A DNA stretch of 53,601 nt from Halobaculum gomorrense (GCF_900129775.1 NZ_FQWV01000012.1:1-53601), one strand, 5' to 3'; positions 34,576-43,404 are shown, counted from the stretch's first letter. Numbers and translations: made by a program. The notes: generated by a model from the sequence alone, not told the origin.

Positions 34576-34814
34576 TCGGACGAATCCACGAGGTGACGCT
34601 TGCCTGCGGAAGTGATCCACCACACTCGCGCAGACGCTTTCATCGCGCTCTCCACGTATCCTTCCTCCTCAAGCTGCTGCAGTCGGTCAAAAATACCCTG
34701 CCGGCTCATATCGAATTCTTCAGCCAGCTCGGATGCAACGAGCACAGGCTCGGCAGAAAGAGCAAACTGACGGAGAATCTCAGTATCGCTCACCTGCCGT
34801 TTTCGACCGGCCAT
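34572..34814 (-). CDS. Helix-turn-helix regulator (convergent paralogue)
   Basis: 80 residues from ATG 34814 (MAGRKRQVSDTEILRQFALS); a longer start at 34874 is possible. A winged helix follows: ASELAEEFDMSRQGIFDRLQ and a wing ASARVWWITSAGKRH. It is similar in layout and sequence to the 71-residue regulator it faces. Confidence 0.7.
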   Translation of the reverse strand: MAGRKRQVSDTEILRQFALSAEPVLVASELAEEFDMSRQGIFDRLQQLEEEGYVESAMKASARVWWITSAGKRHLVDSSD

Positions 34815-35040
34815 GTTCCCGAATCCTTCTGGTATAGGAAAACTGTACCTCTCTAAAAATGCTCTATGCGACAACTAACTTCCGCGTGGAAACTACTAAG
34901 TCACCCCGGTGATAGACGAGAGACAAGCGACGCTACGCGGCGAACCCGCCCACGCATAACGGCGGCCGGTGTACCAGCACCGAACCGCCGCGTGGGGTCG
35001 CAACCTACTCGGAGCGGTCAATTCCGCTCCAGCAAGCGAC

Positions 35041-35349
35041 ATGAGCACAACACGCCCCACCCGGCTTCAACGTGCCGGACACGACGACGAACAACCAGCA
35101 CACTACCTCGTCGGCGCGCGCCGCGACGCCCGAGCCCACCACCCCGATCCGAACGACCCGGACACCCCACACTGCCGCGTCGGGCTCCAGCACACCGACA
35201 CCGACTGGACGCCCGTCGAGGCCGACGACCACGACGGCCCCATTTGTCAGTGGTGCGCGCCCGACCCCGACCCCCACGCGTACGACAGCATCAACACACA
35301 GGTGCGCCACGCCACCCCTGACGCACTGAACACGGAGGCGACCCGATGA
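35041..35349 (+). CDS. Hypothetical protein with a C-x-x-C-like knuckle
   Basis: 102 residues from ATG 35041 (MSTTRPTRLQRAGHDDEQPA). It is His/Asp-rich, with HCRVGLQHTDTDW and ICQWCAPDPD near the end, so it may bind zinc. Function unknown. It opens a long chain of overlapping genes (ATGA at 35346) that runs to 40835. Confidence 0.6.
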   Translation: MSTTRPTRLQRAGHDDEQPAHYLVGARRDARAHHPDPNDPDTPHCRVGLQHTDTDWTPVEADDHDGPICQWCAPDPDPHAYDSINTQVRHATPDALNTEATR

Positions 35350-35600
35350 ACCGCCTCACCACCCACCGCCCCGAGTGCCTCCACTGCGGCGGCCACGTCT
35401 CCGAGCGGTTCGCGCGCGTCTTCGGCGATGACGACGATCGCGTCCACCGCTGTCAGGCCTGCGACTCGATGCCCCGCATCACGAGAGGCAGCGCCGCCGG
35501 CAAGCCCATCCCGGACCGCATCGACCCCGAAGACGAACCGGGCCGCCAACGCGGTGCCAGAACGCGCGCGAACCCCGCCACTGGAGGTGACGACTCGTGA
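35346..35600 (+). CDS. Small zinc-finger protein (DUF7563-like)
   Basis: 84 residues. CLHCGGHVSERFARVFGDDD and VHRCQACDSMPRITRG give two zinc knuckles around an aromatic segment, as in small haloarchaeal DUF7563 proteins. The basic/acidic tail looks disordered. It overlaps its neighbours on both sides. Confidence 0.65.
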   Translation: MNRLTTHRPECLHCGGHVSERFARVFGDDDDRVHRCQACDSMPRITRGSAAGKPIPDRIDPEDEPGRQRGARTRANPATGGDDS

Positions 35601-36193
35601 GCACCCACCAGAACACCCTCCTCCATGGCGGCACGTTCCTCAAACTCCCCGCCGACATCGACCTCAGCGAAGGCCTGGTCATCCGTGCGCGCGGCGTCAC
35701 GATCGACCACAAGCCCGGCAGTACGGGCGACCGCGCGGACTACCCACTCTCCAGAGAGCACCTCGACGCCACCGAGCACGTCGAAAACGACCATCTCGAC
35801 GCCTTCGAGGTGAGCCTCACCCCCTACGGCGGCACCGAACAACGGTACGAGGTCGATCTCGTCGCCACCGACGGCGGCACGCTCACCCACGCACGGTGGA
35901 CCGATCTCAACGCGTTCGAGGGGAACGTCCTGTACGCCATCGCGAAACTCGACGATGAGCCCGGCCTCGTGTACGGGCTCGCCATCCGGGACGTGCTCGA
36001 AGACGTCTACGACGCCACGATCAACCACGGCCGGCTGTACCCCGCGCTCGACGCGCTCGCCGAACAACAGCTCATCGAGAAGACGAGCCACGACGACCGA
36101 ACCAACGAGTACGCGCTCACCGACGCCGGCACCACGCTCCTGCGGCGCCGGCGCGACCAGCTCACGAGCGTCCTCGATGAGGGTGAGCGATGA
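35597..36193 (+). CDS. PadR-like winged-helix regulator with an N-terminal extension
   Basis: 198 residues from GTG 35597. Residues 1-100 are beta-rich and unassigned (TFLKLPADIDLSEGLVIRAR). Residues 110-198 are a PadR-type winged helix: NVLYAIAKLDDEPGLVYGLA, then GRLYPALDALAEQQLIEKTS and NEYALTDAGTTLLRRR. It probably represses genes of this block. Confidence 0.72.
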   Translation: MSTHQNTLLHGGTFLKLPADIDLSEGLVIRARGVTIDHKPGSTGDRADYPLSREHLDATEHVENDHLDAFEVSLTPYGGTEQRYEVDLVATDGGTLTHARWTDLNAFEGNVLYAIAKLDDEPGLVYGLAIRDVLEDVYDATINHGRLYPALDALAEQQLIEKTSHDDRTNEYALTDAGTTLLRRRRDQLTSVLDEGER

Positions 36194-36519
36194 GCGCCCA
36201 GGCACAGCCGACCTCGCCCGAAGACACTGACCCCCGCCGCCGGATCGTCGAGTACCTCGCCAGCGAGATCCCGCCGGGTGAACACCGGTACATCCGCGCG
36301 AGCCACGTCGCTCGCGACACCGGGATCAACGGCTGGCTCGCTGGCGAGTGGCTCTCACGACTTGCGGGCCGGTGGGAACAGGCCGGCGCGAGCTACGAGG
36401 TAAGTCCCTGTTTCGACTTTGCCGTCCATAGCGAGGGCTCACGTGGCATCCTGTGGCGTATCGAACGGCCCGAACGGTACCGCGCTACAGACCGCCTCCT
36501 GGAGGTGAAGGATGCGTAA
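36190..36519 (+). CDS. DUF7123-like haloarchaeal protein
   Basis: 109 residues: RRRIVEYLASEIPPGEHRYI, RASHVARDTGINGWLAGEWL and GILWRIERPERY. The helix-turn-helix-like middle suggests a DNA-binding protein. The DUF7123 assignment is from memory of the motif and tentative. Confidence 0.55.
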   Translation: MSAQAQPTSPEDTDPRRRIVEYLASEIPPGEHRYIRASHVARDTGINGWLAGEWLSRLAGRWEQAGASYEVSPCFDFAVHSEGSRGILWRIERPERYRATDRLLEVKDA

Positions 36520-36607
36520 CCGGCGAGCGGCACCCATCGCGACCGGCTGCAACTGTACCCCACAATTCCAAACGTGGGGTAAAGTCGCCGGAGGTGCCGG
36601 GCAGTGA
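36512..36607 (+). CDS. 31-residue micro-gene carrying a palindrome
   Basis: ATG 36512 gives MRNRRAAPIATGCNCTPQFQ and stops inside the GTGA of the next start. It overlaps both neighbours, which supports translation, but its middle is the TACCCCACA palindrome (36556-36581). It may therefore be a leader rather than a real protein. Confidence 0.35.
   Translation: MRNRRAAPIATGCNCTPQFQTWGKVAGGAGQ
36556..36581. repeat. TACCCCACA palindrome, copy 2
   Basis: TACCCCACA, ATTCCAAA, CGTGGGGTA: 26 bp, the same layout as the copies at 13597 and 51050. It lies about 23 bases before the start of the CopG-like gene, where an operator would be expected. Confidence 0.6.
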
Positions 36608-36816
36608 GCCGCTCATCCCCAGATGCTGTTCCGGCGGATCAGGCGGCACTCGCAGCGCAGTTCGACGCGAGCGGCACCGCGAGGCGCGACACCGTCCGTA
36701 TCCCGCCGGAACTGGACGCCGGCATCGAGCAGCTCGTCAAAGAGGACGCGTTCGAATCGCGCTCGGCGCTGTACCGAGCGGCCATCCGCCAACTGTTGGT
36801 GAGTTACGATGGGTGA
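36604..36816 (+). CDS. CopG/ribbon-helix-helix protein
   Basis: 70 residues from GTG 36604. RRDTVRIPPELDAGIEQLVK is the ribbon and first helix; SRSALYRAAIRQLLVSY is the second helix. Such proteins are small DNA-binding repressors. It may bind the palindrome just upstream and control the methyltransferase operon. Confidence 0.75.
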   Translation: MSRSSPDAVPADQAALAAQFDASGTARRDTVRIPPELDAGIEQLVKEDAFESRSALYRAAIRQLLVSYDG

Positions 36817-37375
36817 GTCGCTTCCCCACCGTGTCCGCGGTTCCGACGGGGCGAGCGACGAGCTACCAGCGACGTTCGATCGCTTCGCTCGCGACGAGTG
36901 TCGGAAGTGTGGCGACACCGTCCAGGTGCGGTATCTCGACGGTGGCGTCTGTGTCGGCTGTCGCGAGCGGCCACCGACTCAGCGGGTCACCACCGATGAG
37001 ATCCGCACCGACGGCGGTCCAGACGTCCCACAGCAGCGGTCCCACCGACCGGATGCGACGCCGACAAAGACGGGCCGCCGGCTCCACGAGCACGTCGTCA
37101 TCATCCACGTGACCGAGACGACCGCCCCGAACGACCGCGTCGCGATTCACGTCGAGCACCCGGCACACGACGGCGGTGTGCGCTGCTTCTACCGGCATCG
37201 CGACGGCGATGTGACGCGGTCGCTGCGGTCACACCTCCGAAGTGAACTTCCGCATGAGGAACTCGCGCGGGTCATCGTCGAGGACGTCGCCGACGTCGGC
37301 ATCGACCAGACGGCCGTGCTGCCGCGGGCGCTTGCTCACAGCCCCACGCCCGCCCCGGAGGTGATGGTCTCGTGA
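36809..37375 (+). CDS. Zinc-finger protein upstream of the methyltransferase
   Basis: 188 residues. ECRKCGDTVQVRYLDGGVCVGC forms a zinc ribbon near residue 30; the C-terminal half (HVVIIHVTETTAPNDRVAIH, LRSELPHEELARVIVEDVAD) is alpha/beta and unassigned. The stop overlaps the methyltransferase start (GTGA), suggesting a joint function or shared regulation. Confidence 0.6.
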   Translation: MGESLPHRVRGSDGASDELPATFDRFARDECRKCGDTVQVRYLDGGVCVGCRERPPTQRVTTDEIRTDGGPDVPQQRSHRPDATPTKTGRRLHEHVVIIHVTETTAPNDRVAIHVEHPAHDGGVRCFYRHRDGDVTRSLRSHLRSELPHEELARVIVEDVADVGIDQTAVLPRALAHSPTPAPEVMVS

Positions 37376-38850
37376 GCGCCGACGAGCATCTCACCGCCAT
37401 CGACCTGTTCTGTGGCGCGGGTGGCTTCAGCCACGGCCTCGCACTCGAATGCGAGCACCTCGGGTACGACATCCGCCTGATCGCCGTCAACCACGACGAC
37501 GACGCGATCGCGACCCACCGGCTGAACCACCCGTGGGCCGAACATCACAACGCGAACGTCGAGGACCTGCATATCCCGGCGGTCGTCGGCGACGACGACG
37601 TCGACCTGCTCGTCGCCGGCCCCGAATGCACCCACTTCTCGCGCGCTCGCGGCACGAAACCCGTGTCCGACCAGCGTCGAGCGAGCCCGTGGCACGTCGT
37701 CGACTGGGTGCAGAAGACGCGGCCCGATACCGTCCTCATCGAGAACGTCCCCGAACTCCGCAGCTGGGGCCCGATCGACGACGATGGTCAGCCGACGCGC
37801 AACGGCGAGACGTTCGACGCATGGATCGACGTGATCCACTCGCTCGGCTACTCCGTCGATCACGAGGTGTTGAACGCCGCCGACTACGGTGATGCGACCT
37901 CCCGGCGGCGGCTGTTCGTCGTCGCGCGTCGTGATGGTCGGGCGACTCATCCCGCGCCGACCCACGCCGAGGTGCCCGACGAGGACCGCGAGCCGTGGCG
38001 GTCGGCCGCCGAAGTCATCGACTGGAGCGACCGCGGCTCCTCGATCTGGACGCGCTCACGGCCGCTCTCGAACAACACGATGCAGCGGATCGCACAGGGT
38101 CTCCGTGACCACTGTGGCGAGGAACTCGATGCTTACGCGGACGTGGTCGCCGGCCTCGAACCCGCCGACATCGAACGGCTACAGGAGGATGTCGTCCCCG
38201 CCGCCGAGCTCGAGGACGCCCTCGACGAGCGTGCCGAGCCGTTCCTCGTCTCCACGACTGTGAGCACGGCGGCCGACACCGGTACGCGGATGATCATGGG
38301 CCAGCAGTCCAACGCCCGCGCGCTGGACGCCGACAGCGAGCCCGTGCCGACGGTCGCGACCCGTGGTGCCGTGCACTTCATCGAGGCGCAACCGTTCATC
38401 AAGCCGCGGAACCTGCCACGTGGCGATCTGTACACGAACGCGACGTACGAGGCCACCGACCGGCCGCTGCATACGGTGACGGCGCGCAACCACGACGGGC
38501 ACCTCGTCTCGCCGTTCCTCGTTGAGTACTACGGGAACTCCGACACGGCGGCAGTCGACGACCCCCTGCCGACGGTCACAACGAACGACCGGCACGCCCT
38601 GTGCGTGCCGGACTGCTCGCCGCTTGGGCTCGGACTCCGTTACCGGATGCTCCAACCGCGTGAACTCGCAGCGGCGCAAGGGTTCCCAGACGACTACGAG
38701 TTCACCGGCGAGACGAAGGCGTCGCGAACGGCACAGATTGGGAACGCGGTCCCCGTGAACCTCGCGCGGGCCCTCGTGAACGAGGCGCTCACGTCGACGG
38801 TCCCGAGTCTCACCAGCTACGGTCCCGAGGAGGTGCCAGCTGATGACTGA
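37372..38850 (+). CDS. DNA cytosine-5 methyltransferase, orphan
   Basis: 492 residues. Motif I DLFCGAGGFS (11-20), motif IV GPECTHFS with catalytic Cys86, motif VI IENVPE, motif VIII SRRRLFVVARR and motif X IGNAVPVNLARAL are all present. It transfers methyl groups from SAM to C5 of cytosine in a specific site. Glu replaces the usual second Pro before the Cys. No restriction partner is adjacent, so it is probably an orphan enzyme for host mimicry or protection. It sits in the middle of a long overlapped operon. Confidence 0.92.
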   Translation: MSADEHLTAIDLFCGAGGFSHGLALECEHLGYDIRLIAVNHDDDAIATHRLNHPWAEHHNANVEDLHIPAVVGDDDVDLLVAGPECTHFSRARGTKPVSDQRRASPWHVVDWVQKTRPDTVLIENVPELRSWGPIDDDGQPTRNGETFDAWIDVIHSLGYSVDHEVLNAADYGDATSRRRLFVVARRDGRATHPAPTHAEVPDEDREPWRSAAEVIDWSDRGSSIWTRSRPLSNNTMQRIAQGLRDHCGEELDAYADVVAGLEPADIERLQEDVVPAAELEDALDERAEPFLVSTTVSTAADTGTRMIMGQQSNARALDADSEPVPTVATRGAVHFIEAQPFIKPRNLPRGDLYTNATYEATDRPLHTVTARNHDGHLVSPFLVEYYGNSDTAAVDDPLPTVTTNDRHALCVPDCSPLGLGLRYRMLQPRELAAAQGFPDDYEFTGETKASRTAQIGNAVPVNLARALVNEALTSTVPSLTSYGPEEVPADD

Positions 38851-39091
38851 CGAGTTCGACCGCGTCCCCGACGAACTGGTCTCGGAGACGCTGGCGATTC
38901 GCTGTGTGATCGCCGAATACGAACCGAATCTGTGTGACGGCTACATCGAGACCGTCGCGATCGACCCCGCGACGGTGACCGTCAACGGGTACGGCCGCGT
39001 GTCCTTCCCGGAGCACGTTCCAACCGAGTGTCCGTGTTGTGGCGACCGTGTCCTCGCGTACAACGGCGTTGAGGTGACGTTCCATGCCTGA
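38843..39091 (+). CDS. Small zinc-knuckle protein
   Basis: 82 residues: LAIRCVIAEYEPNLCDGYIE, then TECPCCGDRVLAYNGVEVTF. Cys pairs suggest a zinc ribbon. Overlaps neighbours by 8 bp each; function unknown. Confidence 0.6.
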   Translation: MTDEFDRVPDELVSETLAIRCVIAEYEPNLCDGYIETVAIDPATVTVNGYGRVSFPEHVPTECPCCGDRVLAYNGVEVTFHA

Positions 39092-39473
39092 GGACGACTC
39101 TAGCCCTACGGCCGCCCGTCGTCGCGAGGAACGCCGTCGCATCGGCGAACACCCGCACGTCGACGGCATCACCCGCGGGACCGTCCTCGAGTACGACGGC
39201 TGGCAGTGGGCGGTCGTCACCGAGATCGCCGCCGACCACGAGCCGCCCCAGATTGGGTTCGTCCTCGTCGACGAGCTCGGCGATGAGATCGTCGCTGTTC
39301 TCGAATCGGCGTGGGGCTGTGCCGAGCACTACGACGCCATGCAGCCGTATCGAGACAGCGAGTACGAGTACTGGGCCGACATCGAGTTCGTCCGTACGGA
39401 CGATAGCTGGACAGCGCTCGGGCCGATCCATCCCGATGCACGGACCACTACGGAGGTGACTGACGGTGTGTGA
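39084..39473 (+). CDS. Hypothetical acidic protein
   Basis: 129 residues: TRGTVLEYDGWQWAVVTEIA, PPQIGFVLVDELGDEIVAVL and EYEYWADIEFVRTDDSWTAL. A small beta-barrel seems likely. No family was recognised. Overlapped with its neighbours in the operon. Confidence 0.55.
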   Translation: MPEDDSSPTAARRREERRRIGEHPHVDGITRGTVLEYDGWQWAVVTEIAADHEPPQIGFVLVDELGDEIVAVLESAWGCAEHYDAMQPYRDSEYEYWADIEFVRTDDSWTALGPIHPDARTTTEVTDGV

Positions 39474-39651
39474 CTGCGACGGCCCTCTCGGCGCTGTTGT
39501 AGAATTAACACGGGCGTACGGGCCCTATAAGTACCCGCGTCAAATCCACACGTTTTGTGCAACAGTCGCGGTGGCCACTGATGTCCTCGGCGCGCTCGAG
39601 GAACCCACCAGCGACGCAACTGCCACGTGGCCACGTGAGGTGGGTCGATGA
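39466..39651 (+). CDS. Hypothetical small protein
   Basis: 61 residues starting at GTG (MCDCDGPLGAVVELTRAYGP). No domain seen. Support comes from the overlaps on both sides (8 bp before, ATGA after). Confidence 0.45.
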   Translation: MCDCDGPLGAVVELTRAYGPYKYPRQIHTFCATVAVATDVLGALEEPTSDATATWPREVGR

Positions 39652-40835
39652 GCGCTGACATCGATGGCTCGGCACCCGATCCAGTCAGCCCCGCCGTTGA
39701 CTGGCCGACGTTCTTCGCCGAGCATGATCTTCACGGCAGCGGGATCGGCCAGGTGGTAATGTGGCTCGATGGCCTCGGGAAGGCGAGTTCGGAGGCGCAC
39801 GCCGAGACGCTCGTCACCGACGCCGTCTCCAACGGCGAGCTTGTCGCCAACAACACGGGGTACTACCCTGCAGGGGCGGCGCCGACAGAGCCAACTTCGG
39901 CTTCCAGCGACCAGTCGGACGTCTCAAGCAAGCCGGAGTCGCCGGAGTACGACACTGACACCGAGGCAGTTGATCCACCAGACGCTCAGCCGGGGACGCC
40001 GGCGGTGAGTGAACCTGCTACCGAACTCGTTAGCAGTATCGAATCAATGGACTCGAGCGACTTGGACGGTGAGACAGTTCTCGGGCTTCTCGGGGAGTGT
40101 GCCTCAGTGATCGAACAGCAGGCGCGCGAACTCGAGCAGAAAGACGAGCAGATCGCCGCGCTAGAATCGGAAGTCGAAGCGATGACCGCGCTCAACGAGG
40201 CGGTCGGCCGCCGCGCCAAACGGAACAACCACGCCGTCTTCCAACTCCAAGTGCGGGAACTACAGTCCGGGGCGACGCTGCCGGCCGATCAAGTGGACGT
40301 GGACGCGCTTCGCGACGATCTCGGCCTCGATGTCGAGTTTGTCGGAGAAGACGAACAGTACGTCCGGCTGGACGACCCGGAGGCCGTGGGCGACGGGAAG
40401 AATCGTGGTGCGGAGATGCCCGACTCCGATGAGTTGTGTCAGGCCGAACAGTGGCGACAGATGTACCGCCGGTCGTTCATCACGCAAGACGACCTGACCA
40501 ACAGTGAGTACCGCGCGATGCGGCTGTGGGACGACCTCGCGAAACTCGCGGTCGATGGCGGCACGTACCACTTCGTCACGTCTGCGAAGGCGAAAGCGGC
40601 GCTCGTCGACGGTGGCGCCGGCCCACTGGCTGGGATGACGCCCGACTCGAAGAACACCGCGACGAATCGGACGATGAAAGCGCTGGCGAACGACCACGCA
40701 GCTGGCGTCGTCGAGACGGTGAAGCGCGACGGGTCACTCAGACTGCGGTTCGACCTCGAGGAACTGAAGGACGCACAGAAGCCGCTGTACCAGTCGGCTG
40801 AGTCAGACACTGGTGACGTGTTGGTGGGGACGTGA
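39648..40835 (+). CDS. Coiled-coil plasmid/virus protein, unknown
   Basis: 395 residues. An N-terminal globular part (PTFFAEHDLHGSGIGQVVMW), an acidic linker (85-125), a coiled coil (VIEQQARELEQKDEQIAALE) and a C-terminal winged-helix-like part (NSEYRAMRLWDDLAKLAVDG, ATNRTMKALANDHAAGVVET). The last gene of the long overlapped chain. It probably binds DNA; the CGTTAG repeat cluster just downstream is a candidate target. Confidence 0.6.
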   Translation: MSADIDGSAPDPVSPAVDWPTFFAEHDLHGSGIGQVVMWLDGLGKASSEAHAETLVTDAVSNGELVANNTGYYPAGAAPTEPTSASSDQSDVSSKPESPEYDTDTEAVDPPDAQPGTPAVSEPATELVSSIESMDSSDLDGETVLGLLGECASVIEQQARELEQKDEQIAALESEVEAMTALNEAVGRRAKRNNHAVFQLQVRELQSGATLPADQVDVDALRDDLGLDVEFVGEDEQYVRLDDPEAVGDGKNRGAEMPDSDELCQAEQWRQMYRRSFITQDDLTNSEYRAMRLWDDLAKLAVDGGTYHFVTSAKAKAALVDGGAGPLAGMTPDSKNTATNRTMKALANDHAAGVVETVKRDGSLRLRFDLEELKDAQKPLYQSAESDTGDVLVGT

Positions 40836-40861
40836 TGATGGCCGTCCGATCTGCTACCGTC

Positions 40862-41131
40862 GTCGTTAGCAGCTTCCACGGGGGTGTGGTTAGACCAGGC
40901 GGCCACGCGGTCCGCACGGTGCCGCCACCGCCCTAATCCCACCACCACCGCCACCGCAATTTAGTTCTCTTTTCGCGTCGTTAGAGGTGAGGCCGCTTTC
41001 TTCCCGCTTTCTTCCCGTTAGGAAGCGGGAGAAACGAAGCGCTACGTCCTAACGAGAGGGGTGGTTGACTGCTAACGACGACGTTAGAGTAGGCGGCCAA
41101 CGAGTAGAGGTCTAACAAGTGTCGTTAGACG
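40862..41131. repeat. CGTTAG repeat cluster
   Basis: Short CGTTAG or CTAACG units occur at about 40864, 40979, 41014, 41049, 41072, 41082 and 41123, with near matches (GTTAG at 40889, CTAAC at 41112), in both orientations. A hairpin formed by CTTCCCG and its complement lies at about 41010-41030. There is no gene in this stretch. It looks like a set of protein-binding sites at the edge of the replication region. Confidence 0.6.
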
Positions 41132-41181
41132 GGAGTGGTCCAACAGCCTGTATCACCGACAGGTCTACTATCTAGTCTATT

Positions 41182-41673
41182 GTGAGGAATCGTGTGTCCG
41201 ATACAAGCGAGACTCCCTCCGAGTTACTCGACGCTGCTGACGATCACGACGAGCGTGCTGAGTCACTTCGCCGTGAAGCTCGTCGCAATGTCGAGACGGC
41301 AATCAGGGATCAACTCGATTTTGAGGCGACGGTCACTGCCGAACACAGCGGCGATGGCTTCGTTGTCGAGGTCAAGCCTGACGCACTCTCCACGGTCGAA
41401 TTGGATGACGATGATTTGAACGTGTCCGTACGGGCTGCGACGCTTGCTATCGGTGCTATTGAGGTCGATCCCGAGACTGTCCGCAACATCAGAGAACTAA
41501 TCGACGAGATTGGTGAGCTCCACAGTGACCAGCCGGGTGCTCCAAGAGATGTCATCGTGCGAAACGCAGCAGCGGTGGGACTTACCTCCGATGAGGCAGA
41601 GCGTGAACTCGACAAACTTCGTACTCGTGGAGAGATCTACGAACCGCAGTCGGACTATCTCCGGACGACGTAA
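41182..41673 (+). CDS. Winged-helix protein next to the origin
   Basis: 163 residues from GTG 41182 (GTG 41194 is an alternative). N-terminal coiled coil (DDHDERAESLRREARRNVET), then a beta region (FEATVTAEHSGDGFVVEVKP) and a C-terminal winged helix (RDVIVRNAAAVGLTSDEAER, ELDKLRTRGEIYEPQSDYLR) like the one at the end of MCM proteins. Probably a replication or regulatory accessory of this replicon. Confidence 0.65.
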   Translation: MRNRVSDTSETPSELLDAADDHDERAESLRREARRNVETAIRDQLDFEATVTAEHSGDGFVVEVKPDALSTVELDDDDLNVSVRAATLAIGAIEVDPETVRNIRELIDEIGELHSDQPGAPRDVIVRNAAAVGLTSDEAERELDKLRTRGEIYEPQSDYLRTT

Positions 41674-41721
41674 GTACTCGATATTGTTGTTCAAGTAGGG
41701 TTTTCACAGACTGACTCCCCA

Positions 41722-41992
41722 CGGGGAGGGGGGTGCGACCAATGTAAGCCTCAAGAAGGAGGGCGGGGCTGCAGATCAACCTCCCACGTTACCACTTCAC
41801 TGCACAGCACTAGTCTGGTACGGTCCGTATACTAACCAATGGATTATAAAACTAGGCCACAGTCAGCACCGACACAACCGCCTCAGCGCTTCTCCGGCCC
41901 CTCTCTCGTGAGTTTACATTGGACGAACCCCCCTCTCCCCCTTCGACACACCAAAAGCTCAACTACGAGGTTTACATCGGACATACCCCCCG
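41722..41992. repeat. Origin recognition boxes, upstream set
   Basis: Three boxes: an inverted copy GGGGGGTGCGACCAATGTAA (about 41728-41747), and two direct copies, GTTTACATTGGACGAACCCC (41912-41931) and GTTTACATCGGACATACCCC (about 41970-41989). They share GTTTACAT-GGAC-ACCCC. The G/C run next to a conserved core is the shape of haloarchaeal ORBs. Together with the copies after orc1 they define the plasmid origin. Confidence 0.82.
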
Positions 41993-42056
41993 CTACCGGA
42001 CGGCCACCCACCACGCGGACGGAAGGGTTAACTCGTCCCCGTTAGAGCCACGAGGC

Positions 42057-43322
42057 ATGCGCTCGTTCGGCGGCGACGACACCATCTTCGCCGACATGGA
42101 TCGGTTAAATCCGAACACACAGACCTACCAACCCGAGACGCTCCCCGAGCGTGAGGCTGAACTCAACGACCTCCACTCAACGCTCGAACCCGCTGCTCAG
42201 GGATACGACCCGATCAACGCGTTCGTCTACGGTCCCACTGGGCAAGGCAAAACCGTCGGGATCGGCCTGAAGACGACCCAACTCCAGCAGTACGCTGACA
42301 AGCACGACAAGGATGTCTGCGTGGTCCACGTCCGGTGTAAGGGGATGGAAAAGTCGTACCACGTGATGACGCACCTGATCAAGGCGCTTCGCGAGAAGCA
42401 GTACGGACCAGGTGAAGAACTCCCGAGCGGCCATCCGAAAAAGACGCTCTTCGAGATGATCATCTCGGAGCTCGAGGCGATCGGCGGCACCGTGATCGTC
42501 ATACTCGACGAGATCGACGCGATTGGTAACGACGACTACGTTCTGTATGAACTCTCTCGAGCGAACCCTGAGGACGTGCGCCTCTCGTTGATCGGTATCA
42601 CGAACGACTACCGATTCCGCGACAATCTCAACGCCGACGTCCGCTCCTCACTCGGCGAGGACGAAATCGAGTTCGCTCCCTACGACGCGAATCAGCTCCG
42701 GAACATCCTCGCCCGGCGTGCCGCTGGCGGCCTTCGCGATACGTCGTTCTCCGACCCTGACAATCCGTTTGAAACCCTCGAAAGCGATGTCCTCGCTGAA
42801 GATGCGATCCCACTGGCATCGGCATACGCCGCGCAAGACTCCGGCGACGCTCGCGAGGCGATCAAGCTCATGTTCCGGGCATGCCGGTTTGCTGACGATG
42901 CCGGCGAGGCCGCGGTCACGGCCGAGCACGTACAAGAGGCACACGAGTACTTGGAGCGCGCCGCCGTCGAGCGCGGGATTCGGTCGCTCCCGATGCAGCG
43001 CGCACTTGCGCTGCTCACCGTGACACAGGCGACGATCACCGGCACGAAGGCGGCAGAGACGAAGGACCTCCACGACATCTATGAAGTGTTCTGCAACGAC
43101 GTCGACGCCGACGCGATCTCCGAGCGCCGGTTCCGCGACAAGCTCAACGACCTCGCCGACAGCGGGATCCTCACGAAAGAGACCCGGGGCCGCGGACAGG
43201 GGCTTGGGAAGACGAATCGCTACGAACTCGACGTGAAAATCCAGACGGTCCTCGATAACCTCGAACCAGATTCACGACTTGGCGAGTTCGTCGAAGAAAC
43301 GCTTCGTCCTCGCCACAAGTAA
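42057..43322 (+). CDS. orc1/cdc6: Orc1/Cdc6 replication initiator
   Basis: 421 residues from ATG 42057 (MRSFGGDDTIFADMDRLNPN); an upstream in-frame start at 41919 would lie inside an ORB and is unlikely. AAA+ motifs: Walker A GPTGQGKT (59-66), Walker B VILDEID (148-154) and sensor 1 LIGITNDYRF. The C-terminal winged helix (LHDIYEVFCNDVDADAISER, FRDKLNDLADSGILTKETRG) binds origin boxes. It should load MCM at the flanking ORBs. It appears intact and is the likely main replication gene. Confidence 0.95.
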   Translation: MRSFGGDDTIFADMDRLNPNTQTYQPETLPEREAELNDLHSTLEPAAQGYDPINAFVYGPTGQGKTVGIGLKTTQLQQYADKHDKDVCVVHVRCKGMEKSYHVMTHLIKALREKQYGPGEELPSGHPKKTLFEMIISELEAIGGTVIVILDEIDAIGNDDYVLYELSRANPEDVRLSLIGITNDYRFRDNLNADVRSSLGEDEIEFAPYDANQLRNILARRAAGGLRDTSFSDPDNPFETLESDVLAEDAIPLASAYAAQDSGDAREAIKLMFRACRFADDAGEAAVTAEHVQEAHEYLERAAVERGIRSLPMQRALALLTVTQATITGTKAAETKDLHDIYEVFCNDVDADAISERRFRDKLNDLADSGILTKETRGRGQGLGKTNRYELDVKIQTVLDNLEPDSRLGEFVEETLRPRHK

Positions 43323-43340
43323 CAGACTGCACTGCGTCTG

Positions 43341-43404
43341 ACGGGGGTGCGTCCAATGTAAACTAGGGCGGTGTCCATTGGAGGGGGGTGCGTCCGATGT
43401 AAAT
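43341..43404. repeat. Origin recognition boxes, downstream set
   Basis: Two inverted boxes follow orc1: GGGGGTGCGTCCAATGTAAA (about 43343-43362) and GGGGGGTGCGTCCGATGTAA (about 43383-43402). A half-site GTGTCCATTGGAGGGGGG lies between them. Their orientation is opposite to the two direct copies before the gene, so the boxes face inward around orc1. Confidence 0.82.

Noticed and set aside
41919-42056. A longer N-terminus for Orc1/Cdc6 from TTG 41919
   Set aside because: It would read through the origin boxes; ATG 42057 gives the normal family start.
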